The notes under the pieces are model-generated. The model was not told where the DNA came from, searched no databases, and was given only the letters and a program-made list of their open reading frames with translations. A stretch of DNA of 64,000 bases, taken from Altibacter sp. HG106. GTDB taxonomy: Bacteria; Bacteroidota; Bacteroidia; Flavobacteriales; Flavobacteriaceae. Position numbers and translations under genes: made by a program. The stretch is from contig NZ_JAQQTD010000003.1 in the NCBI RefSeq assembly GCF_028561755.1, forward strand, positions 186,001-250,000, in the 5' to 3' direction. Shown piece by piece: positions 26,001-32,988 of this stretch; the first letter of the stretch is position 1; the number at the start of each line of letters is the position of its first letter.

Positions 26001-26395
26001 AGTATTATTCGCTTCTAGAGCCTTTTGTTTTGGGCTATTATGAGCTAGGAAAGCCAGAGAAAGCCCGGGCCATTTATGAAGAGGTGACTACGATTTTCCA
26101 AGAGCATCTAACCTACTACAGCGGCATGAAAGTAAAACGACAATATCCTATCGCCGAAGAAATCATCAGTGATATGGAACGTTATCGCAGCCTTGTGGAC
26201 ATTGCTATTGTATACGACGAAGAAACCTTCGCACGGGCAGAAGCCGCTGCATTCAATGATTATCTTAAGCTATTCCGTCATTTCTACCAACCTAACGAAA
26301 CCCTGGATGTAGATTCTCGACTGAATGCTGAAGATTCATTACCGATGCTTCCGGACACCGTTGTAGAAGATGGTACCGACGTTCGAATGGAGTAA
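23096..26395 (+). CDS. DUF2723 membrane protein, TMEM260-like GT-C fold, with C-terminal TPR
   Basis: 1099 residues. The N-terminal 350 contain about 9-10 membrane helices. An early loop SFWDAGEYIATS (Asp39, Glu42) resembles the catalytic acidic loop of GT-C glycosyltransferases. A long extracytoplasmic part follows, with more helices at about 545-655 and tetratricopeptide-like repeats near 935-1000 (LAETLMNEGKNEKAEKVLDLGMEKMP). Eukaryotic TMEM260, with the same domain, is a protein O-mannosyltransferase, so transfer of sugar from a lipid carrier to envelope proteins is plausible. It is followed 10 bases later by a polysaccharide deacetylase. The bacterial substrate is unknown. Confidence 0.85.
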   Translation: MPMGSFQYKKWNQILGWGVFAIALLTYWLTVEPTASFWDAGEYIATSSNLEVAHPPGAPLYQLLGAFFSIFALEPTQVALTINLMSVFASAFTILFMFWSMTILLTEVIGLHKPIKPNTAKAILGSAAVAALAFTFTDSFWFSAVEAEVYASAACVLSILFYCGLRWQREMNTQRGNRWLILIAFIVGLSFGIHFMGLLTIPAIGLLYYFKNYKTITLKNFIVANVVSVAVLLFIFKLLLPMTLKFFSASELFFVNSIGLPFNSGTIIAGLFFIALFYFGLNYTRKKNHVRLNTGILCVLFIFIGFSSWIMLPVRANAGVVINENNPNNARELLAYYNREQYPETHLFYGPQFTEIYAGLDRDNPYTDDEPKYEKDEALGKYVIVNDFKNSGQNFDDAHKVFLPRMWSAEHVENYLEYTDGLEFTIKREYRGEQRLVDEVTQFKRAFQEGLVDSEDYNIFLQNFGQFLDVEPPSFGDNIAFMFQHQFSYMYWRYFMWNFTGRQNDVQGRGSILNGNWLSGIDFIDKLRLGTQENLPSDIEGNKARNTYYFLPLILGILGLVFHFRNDKKTFWVLFVFFLFTGIALKIYLNERPFEPRERDYAVVGSFYVFAMWIGFGVYALYELAKEYMKPKVALPVILAITTLAAPVLLATQNWDDHDRSNRYTANSMGKMYLDSCDEDAILFTIGDNDTFALWYAQNIEGYRQDVRVVNTSLFQTAWYIDDMKKKAFDSDPIPSQLTHDKYSFGTREYIVFQPTQQDTIDIKTWMNWVASDNPATKVELNSGRFANTFPSKTIRVPVDKEAVLRNGIVAQKDADKIVPYIDIKLSGDVLYKSSMMMLDIIANNNWERPIHFSGGSFGDDDYIWMKDYLQLQGTTYKLVPIKTPVDPRNPFDMGRIDSDTMYDIVMNWDWGNSGSDDIYHDTETRRNGITYRSHLARLAETLMNEGKNEKAEKVLDLGMEKMPVKYFEYYSLLEPFVLGYYELGKPEKARAIYEEVTTIFQEHLTYYSGMKVKRQYPIAEEIISDMERYRSLVDIAIVYDEETFARAEAAAFNDYLKLFRHFYQPNETLDVDSRLNAEDSLPMLPDTVVEDGTDVRME

Positions 26396-26405
26396 GTAAA
26401 GACTC

Positions 26406-27047
26406 ATGTGGAAACCTGTTACCGTTCCGAATCTTCTTCAGAAGGCATATCCGAAGCGAAGATGGTCCATTCCGAATGTGTCGAATCACATATTTCTTAC
26501 GTTCGATGACGGTCCCATTCCAGAGCTTACCCCCTGGGTACTCGAACAATTGCATCGCTTTGAAGCCAAAGCCACCTTTTTTTGCATAGGCGACAATGTA
26601 GCAAAACATCCAAAAATCGCGCAACAACTCCTGAAAGAAGGACATGCTATTGGCAATCATACGCAACATCACCTCAACGGTTGGAAAACTTCCCGAACTT
26701 CATATCAAAAGGAGGTCACCGATTGTGAACAAACGATGCTGAATGTCCTTCAAGAGAAACCAAAGTACTTTAGACCGCCTTACGGAAAGATGACCTCCTC
26801 GCAAGCGCGGGCTGTTTTAGCTAAGGGATATGATATTGTCATGTGGAGTATTCTTAGCTATGATTATGACATGACGGTTTCCGAAGAAGCATGCTTACAA
26901 AATGTATTGAACCACATGGTACCGGGAAGCGTTATTGTGTTTCACGACAGCTTAAAGGCAGAAAAGAAGCTCCGGTTTGTGCTTCCTAAGGTGTTGGAAC
27001 AGATTCGAGAAAAAGGATGGAAAGCCGTTTCGTTATCGAGCGTATGA
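26406..27047 (+). CDS. Polysaccharide deacetylase (NodB homology domain)
   Basis: 213 residues of the CE4 family. The metal-binding triad is present: Asp34/Asp35 in LTFDDGP and His85/His89 in IGNHTQHH. Later motifs FRPPYG and a C-terminal MVPGSVIVFHDS complete the NodB fold. It removes acetyl groups from N-acetylated glycans. There is no signal peptide, so it may act in the cytoplasm or at a membrane face. It is likely co-transcribed with the DUF2723 gene (10-base gap). Confidence 0.9.
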   Translation: MWKPVTVPNLLQKAYPKRRWSIPNVSNHIFLTFDDGPIPELTPWVLEQLHRFEAKATFFCIGDNVAKHPKIAQQLLKEGHAIGNHTQHHLNGWKTSRTSYQKEVTDCEQTMLNVLQEKPKYFRPPYGKMTSSQARAVLAKGYDIVMWSILSYDYDMTVSEEACLQNVLNHMVPGSVIVFHDSLKAEKKLRFVLPKVLEQIREKGWKAVSLSSV

Positions 27048-27052
27048 GCGCC

Positions 27053-27349
27053 TTAGATATATTCCTGAACCAGACTGATAAGAGTGTTGGCATCCTGCTC
27101 TCCACTCTGGCGCCATTTCATTTCGCCATTCTTATAAATCATGAGTGTTGGCAATCCTTTGACACGAAGTGCTTCCGCCAACTCTGAGTTCTTATCGACG
27201 TCGATCTTGATCACCCGAGCCTTATCTCCCAGCTCGGCTGCAACATCCCGAAGCACGGCATGCATTTCCTTACACGCGTCATCCATTTCGGTATAAAAAT
27301 CGAGAAGTACGGGGACGTTGGTTTCAATGAGTTCACCAAATTTTGACAT
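27053..27349 (-). CDS. Thioredoxin-like protein without the CxxC motif
   Basis: 98 residues with the full thioredoxin fold, including the cis-proline loop VKGLPTLMIYKNG. The active site reads EMDDACK where thioredoxin has the WCGPCK motif. The nucleophilic first Cys is replaced by Asp23 while the second is kept as Cys26. Standard dithiol-disulfide exchange is not possible, so a structural, chaperone or monothiol role is more likely. It converges on the deacetylase gene with a 5-base gap. There is no signal peptide, so it should be cytoplasmic. Confidence 0.85.
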   Translation of the reverse strand: MSKFGELIETNVPVLLDFYTEMDDACKEMHAVLRDVAAELGDKARVIKIDVDKNSELAEALRVKGLPTLMIYKNGEMKWRQSGEQDANTLISLVQEYI

Positions 27350-27392
27350 ACATTCTTATCTTCAGTTCTACAAATATAACATTTCCGATGAA

Positions 27393-28622
27393 TTAAGCCT
27401 TGGCAGCCCGCTTTTTAAGCGTGATGACCGTTACCTCCGGCCAAATTCCCACACGCCCCGGATATCCTAAAAATCCAAAACCTCTATTCACATGAATATA
27501 CCTGCCCAGATCTTCATACATCCCCGCCCAATTCTCGTAGCGATACTTTACGGGGCTCCACTTTATCAGTCCCGGAATTTCGATACCAAATTGCATTCCA
27601 TGGGTATGCCCGCTAAGGGTGAGTTGAATATTTTTTTCACTAGACTTTACTTCCTCCTGCCAATGCGATGGGTCGTGACTCATCAAAATTTTAAAGTCGG
27701 AGGTCGCTACGCCTTCACAAGCTTTTGACAAATCACCTGCTTTTTTGAACCCTCCGGCGCCCCAATTTTCAACACCAACCAGCGCAATGGATTCATTGTT
27801 TCGAGTGATCATTCGATGTTCGTTTAGCAATAAGTCCCACCCCATCTCACCTTGTAGTGCTTTTAAGCGCGCTAAGTTGTTTTCCTTTTCTTCGGAAGAG
27901 CTCCAGTCGACATAGTCGCCATAATCATGATTTCCTAAGACAGAAAAAACACCATCTTTCGCTCGCAGGGAACCAAATAATTCTTTCCAGCGATCCATTT
28001 CGCTCGCCAAATTATTGACCAAATCTCCGGTGAACAAAATAGCATCGCTTTGTTGTTCATTGATCAAGCTGATACCGTAGCGTACTTTTTCTTCATTGTC
28101 GAAACTCCCACTGTGCACATCACTAATCTGAGTGATCGTATAGCCGTCAAAAGCGTCCGGCAGGTCATCAAACACAAGCGTATGTCGCAACACCTGATAC
28201 TGATATTTTCCGCGCCACATTCCGTAGAGCAACGATAGAAATGGAACGGCAGCCACACCCAGGGCCACGCCACTTAGAAATTTTCTTCGGGAGGGAAGGT
28301 GAAACCCTTCGGCATTGCCTCCAATTTTGTTGAAGGCCGCTACAAAGATTCGCACAATGTCTTCGGCAAACATAAATCCTATCAGCAAGAGCTTCGGTAC
28401 AAAAATGGCCAAAAACACACCAAATGCATACATGCGAAAGGGCGTCATCGTACGAGAAGAACCACCACCGTAACTGAGCTGATAGATAAACATCCCCAGT
28501 AAGCCCACAGAAATAGCAATGTACAATACATTCAACCAAGGTTGTCGCACAAATGTCCTAAAGGCTTGAAAAGCATAGATGTCTACAAGGATGTAGATAA
28601 TAATGAAGATAATCCAGCGCAT
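27393..28622 (-). CDS. Membrane-anchored metallophosphoesterase (YkuE-like)
   Basis: 409 residues. Three to four membrane helices occupy the first 135 residues, and the calcineurin-like domain follows. Metal-binding motifs are present in order: ISDVHSGS, FTGDLVN, LGNHDYGDY, SHDPSHW and SGHTHGMQFG. The family includes phosphodiesterases and UDP-diacylglucosamine hydrolases; the extracytoplasmic location here suggests a lipid or nucleotide phosphate substrate. It lies 43 bases from the thioredoxin-like gene on the same strand and may precede it in an operon. Confidence 0.9.
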   Translation of the reverse strand: MRWIIFIIIYILVDIYAFQAFRTFVRQPWLNVLYIAISVGLLGMFIYQLSYGGGSSRTMTPFRMYAFGVFLAIFVPKLLLIGFMFAEDIVRIFVAAFNKIGGNAEGFHLPSRRKFLSGVALGVAAVPFLSLLYGMWRGKYQYQVLRHTLVFDDLPDAFDGYTITQISDVHSGSFDNEEKVRYGISLINEQQSDAILFTGDLVNNLASEMDRWKELFGSLRAKDGVFSVLGNHDYGDYVDWSSSEEKENNLARLKALQGEMGWDLLLNEHRMITRNNESIALVGVENWGAGGFKKAGDLSKACEGVATSDFKILMSHDPSHWQEEVKSSEKNIQLTLSGHTHGMQFGIEIPGLIKWSPVKYRYENWAGMYEDLGRYIHVNRGFGFLGYPGRVGIWPEVTVITLKKRAAKA

Positions 28623-28724
28623 GGTACCGAAATTGGAGCTTAAAAATACTAGCTTTTAAAAAGTTGCTAGTCTAAAATCCCGTTTTTAACGCTATTTTGT
28701 ATCTTTTTACCGTCAAACCATTCC

Positions 28725-31661
28725 ATGCAACAACTCCTTGTTTTTCTTTTCGCTGGACTTCTGCTGAGCTGTTCTAATAAGGAAGCAACTATGCCTGCTC
28801 AAAAGGATGCGCCGCTTACTTCCTATGTAAATCCCTTTATCGGAACAGGCGGACACGGACATACCTATCCAGGAGCAACGCTCCCCTTTGGAATGATGCA
28901 GTTGAGTCCCGATACGCGTTTGGATGGTTGGGACGGGTGCAGCGGCTATCACTATTCTGATGCGTACATTTACGGTTTTTCGCATACCCACCTCAGCGGC
29001 ACCGGGGTGAGTGATTACGGGGATGTGTTGCTGATGCCTACCGACACCTTGCTTTTTCACAATGGCGCCGATGGTTCTCCGGGCTATCGCGCCCATTTTC
29101 AGCACACAAATGAATATGCAAGTCCAGGGTATTACAAGGTGTTGCTCGACAGCACACAAATAGAGGTTGCACTTACGGTAACACGACGAGCCGGAATGCA
29201 TCATTATCAGTATCCTTCTTCGGAAAACCAGTTTTTGATATTGGATCTGGAGCATCGCGACAAGCTATTGGATTACGACATAACGAAACTCAATGATCGT
29301 GAATTTCAAGGCTATCGTCATTCCGAAGCCTGGGCTATCGACCAACGCTTGTATTTCTATATGAAATTTTCGCACCCAACGAAACAACCCACCTATTTTC
29401 ACCGTGGTACCGATCGACGGAACCGGATGCTTGGCGTTGAATTTGTGAATCCAAAGAACGAACCGGTCTACGTTACTGTGGGAATTTCTGCAGTCGATGA
29501 AGCCGGAGCCAGACGCAATGCAGAAACCGAAATTGGTGACACATCGTTTGAAACGATTAGAAAAGCGGCCGAGAGTATCTGGGAGCAACAATTAGCAAAA
29601 ATTGTTATTGAAAGCCCTTCGGAATCCTACAAAACCAACTTTTATACAGCGCTCTACCATACGATGCTAGCACCCAATGTATATCAGGATGTCGATGGTC
29701 GCTATCGCGGTATGGATCTCGAAATTCATAAAGCCACAGATTTTGAATATTATACGGTTTTTTCGCTCTGGGATACCTATCGCGCTACCCACCCTTTATA
29801 CACCCTCATTGAACAAGAGCGCACCACCGATTTTATCAATACGATGCTGGCAAAATACGACGAAGGTGGAATCTTGCCTATTTGGGATCTCGCCGGAAAT
29901 TACACAGGCTGCATGATTGGGTATCACGGCGTGTCCGTTATTGCCGATGCGTATCTCAAGGGGATTGACGGATTTAATGCTGAAAAAGCCTTTGCTGCAA
30001 TGAAGCATAGCGCCATGCAAGCGCATTTAGGCTTGGCATCCTATAAAGAACACGGATATATTCCCATAGAAGAAGAAAGCGAGAGCGTTTCCAAAACATT
30101 GGAGTACGCCTACGACGATTGGACTATCGCTCAAATGGCAAAGGTCCTAGGAAAGGAAAAAGAAGCCAAACATTTTTTAGGGCGTGCGCAATCCTACAAA
30201 AACGTCTTTAATCCCAAAACCGGTTTTATGCAAGGACGCTTCCGCAATCAATGGTTCGGGCCCTTCGACCCCTACGAGGTAAATTTTAATTATACGGAAG
30301 CCAATGCTTGGCAATATAGCCTGTATGTGCCACACGATCTTTCAGGACTTATTTCTTTAATGGGAGGAAAAGAAGCCTTCACATCGCATTTGGATAGGTT
30401 ATTTAGTGCAAAGAACGAAACTTCGGGCAGAGAGCAGGCCGATATCACCGGACTCATCGGGCAATATGCCCATGGCAATGAGCCCAGTCATCATATGGCC
30501 TACTTGTACAACTTTGTAAATGAGCCTGCCGCCACACAACGATTGGTGAGAGAAATCCTTACCACCTTATACCACGACCAACCTGATGGGATTTCCGGGA
30601 ATGAAGACTGCGGACAAATGAGTGCCTGGTATGTTTTTAGCAGTCTTGGTTTTTACCCGGTAACACCGGGAGCTAACCAGTATATCATTGGGAGTCCGTT
30701 GTTCCCCAAAGCAACACTTCAGCTGGAAAATGGAAACACCTTCACGGTTATCGCTGAAAATAATTCTGAAGAGAACCCCTTTATACAATCGGCTACTCTC
30801 AATGGTGAACCTTTAGAACGTTCGTATATATATCACAGTGAACTTATGGCAGGAGGCGTGCTTACCTTCCGAATGGGAAACACTCCCAGTTCCTGGGCAA
30901 ACGATGATGCTGCCCTTCCGAAGACCGAAATTACAGACTCTCAGATGGTACCCGTTCCGTTTATTGCTTCGGGAGAAACCGTGTTTAAGACGCCTACGGA
31001 AATAACACTAGGAGTTGTTGACACAGAAACCGATATCTTTTTCCGACTCGATGATGCTCCCTTTCGTCGTTATGAAGGCCCTATTTCGCTTTCGGAAAGC
31101 GCTATGCTGCAAACGTATGCTAGCAATACAAGAGGAAACTCCAGTGATACGATTACCACCCAATTTATGAAACTAGACCCCAATCGAAGTATTACGCTGG
31201 GAACTCAATACGCCAATCAATACAATGCCGGAGGCAAAGATGCCTTGATCGACGGACACAAAGGGGCACGTGATTTTAGAACCGGGGCGTGGCAGGGGTA
31301 TCAAGATACCGATGTTGTGGCCGTGGTAGATCTGGGTAGTATTCGTGAGATCGATAGTATCAAAGTAGGTTTTTTACAAGACCAACGCAGTTGGATCTTT
31401 CTTCCTACGGAAGTACAATGCTACGTATCCACGCAATCGAACCGATATTACAAGAATCTTCCCACACACTATTTTGAAGCAGCCAAACCTTCCGAAGCCA
31501 TCAAAATAAACACAGCCGGGTTTAACATGCAAGGGTATAGCGCTCGTTATGTGAAAATAGTCGCTAAAAACCTAGGGGCTGTTCCCGACTGGCATCTGGG
31601 TGCTCCATACCAAGGGAAGGCATGGATATTTATAGACGAAATTGAAATTGAAACACCATGA
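28725..31661 (+). CDS. GH92 alpha-mannosidase lipoprotein with C-terminal discoidin-type domain
   Basis: 978 residues. A lipobox (LLLSC, Cys16) makes this a surface or periplasmic lipoprotein. The GH92 core includes SYVNPFIGTGGHGHTYPGA (33-51), NEDCGQMSAWYVFSSLGFYPV (about 625-645) and GNEPSHHMAYLYN. This family cleaves alpha-mannose from N-glycans and related glycans with calcium-dependent inverting chemistry. After about residue 745 there is a chitobiase/FN3-like segment, then a carbohydrate-binding F5/8-type domain to the end. It overlaps the next gene by 4 bases (ATGA), suggesting coordinated glycoprotein degradation. Confidence 0.9.
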   Translation: MQQLLVFLFAGLLLSCSNKEATMPAQKDAPLTSYVNPFIGTGGHGHTYPGATLPFGMMQLSPDTRLDGWDGCSGYHYSDAYIYGFSHTHLSGTGVSDYGDVLLMPTDTLLFHNGADGSPGYRAHFQHTNEYASPGYYKVLLDSTQIEVALTVTRRAGMHHYQYPSSENQFLILDLEHRDKLLDYDITKLNDREFQGYRHSEAWAIDQRLYFYMKFSHPTKQPTYFHRGTDRRNRMLGVEFVNPKNEPVYVTVGISAVDEAGARRNAETEIGDTSFETIRKAAESIWEQQLAKIVIESPSESYKTNFYTALYHTMLAPNVYQDVDGRYRGMDLEIHKATDFEYYTVFSLWDTYRATHPLYTLIEQERTTDFINTMLAKYDEGGILPIWDLAGNYTGCMIGYHGVSVIADAYLKGIDGFNAEKAFAAMKHSAMQAHLGLASYKEHGYIPIEEESESVSKTLEYAYDDWTIAQMAKVLGKEKEAKHFLGRAQSYKNVFNPKTGFMQGRFRNQWFGPFDPYEVNFNYTEANAWQYSLYVPHDLSGLISLMGGKEAFTSHLDRLFSAKNETSGREQADITGLIGQYAHGNEPSHHMAYLYNFVNEPAATQRLVREILTTLYHDQPDGISGNEDCGQMSAWYVFSSLGFYPVTPGANQYIIGSPLFPKATLQLENGNTFTVIAENNSEENPFIQSATLNGEPLERSYIYHSELMAGGVLTFRMGNTPSSWANDDAALPKTEITDSQMVPVPFIASGETVFKTPTEITLGVVDTETDIFFRLDDAPFRRYEGPISLSESAMLQTYASNTRGNSSDTITTQFMKLDPNRSITLGTQYANQYNAGGKDALIDGHKGARDFRTGAWQGYQDTDVVAVVDLGSIREIDSIKVGFLQDQRSWIFLPTEVQCYVSTQSNRYYKNLPTHYFEAAKPSEAIKINTAGFNMQGYSARYVKIVAKNLGAVPDWHLGAPYQGKAWIFIDEIEIETP

Positions 31662-32668
31662 AAAGACGAGATTTCTTACACGCCACTTCACTTACCGGGA
31701 TAGCGGTAGCTAGTGGAACCGCCCTGTTAAGTTGCGAAAATAGGGAGACCGAAGCAGAAGCTTCGGTAGCAAATGCGGAAGCCTCCTTCAAAATCACCCC
31801 CATTGCCATTGCTACCTGGAATGTGCCCGACGCGGTTGGAAAGGCCTGGGAGATTCTTTCCGATGGAGGAAAGGCGCTAGATGCTATCGAGCAAGGTTGC
31901 CGGGTCGAAGAGGCCAATGCAGAAGGGCAAAGTGTGGGAATTGGCGGATTGCCTGATCGGGATGGTAATGTAACGCTGGACGCTTGCATAATGAATTCCG
32001 AAGGCGATTATGGTGCGGTGGTATATCTTCAAAATATCAAACATCCCATATCCGTAGCGCGCAAAGTGATGGAAGAAACGCCCCATGTGCTAATGGCGGG
32101 AAAAGGGGCCGAACAATTTGCTGTATCTCTGGGGTTCGAAAAAGAAAACCTTCTTACCGAAGCGTCGAGAAAAGCTTGGGAAGAATGGAAGGTTACTTCA
32201 GAATATAAACCCGTGATTAACATTGAGAATCACGATACCATTGGAATGCTCGCTATGGATGCTGCCGGGAATATTTCAGGGGGCTGTACCACCAGCGGGC
32301 TCGCTTATAAGATGGCGGGACGCGTAGGAGACTCTCCAATAATTGGTTCCGGATTATTTATTGATAATGAAGTAGGGGGCGCTACCGCAACCGGTATGGG
32401 AGAAGAAGTCCTCAAAACGGTAGGCAGTTTTCTTATTGTGGAATTGATGCGCCAGGGAATGAGCCCTCAAAAAGCCTGTGAAGAAGCAATTGGCAGAATT
32501 GTTTCCAAGAATAAAGAACGGTTGGGCGATTTTCAGGTTGCTTATATCGCTATGAACAAGAAGGGTGAAACTGGCTCCTATGCCATCCACCCGGGTTTTT
32601 CTGTAACCAGAGCAACGGAAGAAGAAATCACCAACACAAATTCAAAACACTATATTTCAGATAATTAG
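31658..32668 (+). CDS. Glycosylasparaginase (N4-(beta-N-acetylglucosaminyl)-L-asparaginase), Tat lipoprotein
   Basis: 336 residues of the Ntn-hydrolase family. The precursor is expected to self-cleave before Thr194 in NHDTIGM, exposing the nucleophile; the same HDTIGM site is used by the Elizabethkingia (Flavobacterium) meningosepticum enzyme. It cuts the GlcNAc-Asn bond after glycan trimming. Residues 1-26 (MKRRDF...ALLSC) combine a twin-arginine motif with a lipobox. The GGCTTSG and GDSPIIGSG motifs of the substrate pocket are present. The 4-base overlap with the GH92 gene indicates one N-glycan degradation unit. Confidence 0.92.
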   Translation: MKRRDFLHATSLTGIAVASGTALLSCENRETEAEASVANAEASFKITPIAIATWNVPDAVGKAWEILSDGGKALDAIEQGCRVEEANAEGQSVGIGGLPDRDGNVTLDACIMNSEGDYGAVVYLQNIKHPISVARKVMEETPHVLMAGKGAEQFAVSLGFEKENLLTEASRKAWEEWKVTSEYKPVINIENHDTIGMLAMDAAGNISGGCTTSGLAYKMAGRVGDSPIIGSGLFIDNEVGGATATGMGEEVLKTVGSFLIVELMRQGMSPQKACEEAIGRIVSKNKERLGDFQVAYIAMNKKGETGSYAIHPGFSVTRATEEEITNTNSKHYISDN

Positions 32669-32671
32669 AAC

Positions 32672-32696
32672 AAATACGTACAAACACGTATTTTTT
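32672..32696 (+). terminator. Terminator after glycosylasparaginase gene
   Basis: AAATACGT-ACAAAC-ACGTATTT is a perfect 8-bp stem followed by a short T-run, placed 4 bases after the stop codon. Confidence 0.75.
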
Positions 32697-32737
32697 GCTA
32701 TTTCCGTCTTTTTTAAAAAGCATACCATAATTTTTAT

Positions 32738-32832
32738 TAGCTTTGTGCTACATAAGTAGGTTGACACGCCTATAGGTGGGTCAATCAAATTTGGGGCGAA
32801 AAGTCATCACATCCGTGGTGGCTTTTCTTTTT
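32738..32832 (+). ncRNA. Candidate small RNA with own promoter and terminator
   Basis: A TAGCTTTG box (32738-32745) fits TAnnTTTG, and a strong Rho-independent terminator ends at 32832, giving a transcript of about 80 nucleotides starting near 32752. The predicted RNA contains two hairpins. Hairpin 1 (32761-32784) has TTGAC pairing with GTCAA plus an inner CC/GG stem. Hairpin 2 is the terminator (32798-32832). There is no frame of useful length. No -33 TTG was found, so the promoter is partial evidence. An attenuated leader of the surface-protein gene is the alternative, but that gene has its own box at 32915-32922. Confidence 0.4.
32798..32832 (+). terminator. Terminator hairpin upstream of surface-protein gene
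   Basis: GAAAAG-T-CATCAC, loop ATCC, GTGGTG-G-CTTTTC form a 13-bp stem with two wobble positions, followed by TTTTT. Confidence 0.8.
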
Positions 32833-32895
32833 CTATTACGCTGAAATACCGCTCGCCCGTTTCTCCCATTATAAAATGTATGAAATCATAGAGGT

Positions 32896-32922
32896 TTGGG
32901 AACAGGAAGGGTTCTATTTTTG
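32896..32922 (+). promoter_or_regulatory. Promoter of S74 surface-protein gene
   Basis: TTG (32896-32898), 16 bases, TATTTTTG (32915-32922). The box is an exact TAnnTTTG; the spacing is one base short of the usual 17-23. It lies 67 bases before the chosen ATG and overlaps an upstream TTG that would otherwise open the frame. Confidence 0.5.
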
Positions 32923-32988
32923 AAATCCCGAATCTGTTACCTACTACTTGCCTACTTAGCTGTGGTTTTTTTAACAACGCTATTACTT

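Noticed and set aside
28713-29255. 180-codon antisense frame in GH92 gene
   Set aside because: Complement of a strongly conserved coding region.
32761-32777. TTGACA...TATAGG resembling an E. coli sigma-70 promoter
   Set aside because: Spacing is too short and Bacteroidota use TTG/TAnnTTTG; it is explained as a hairpin.
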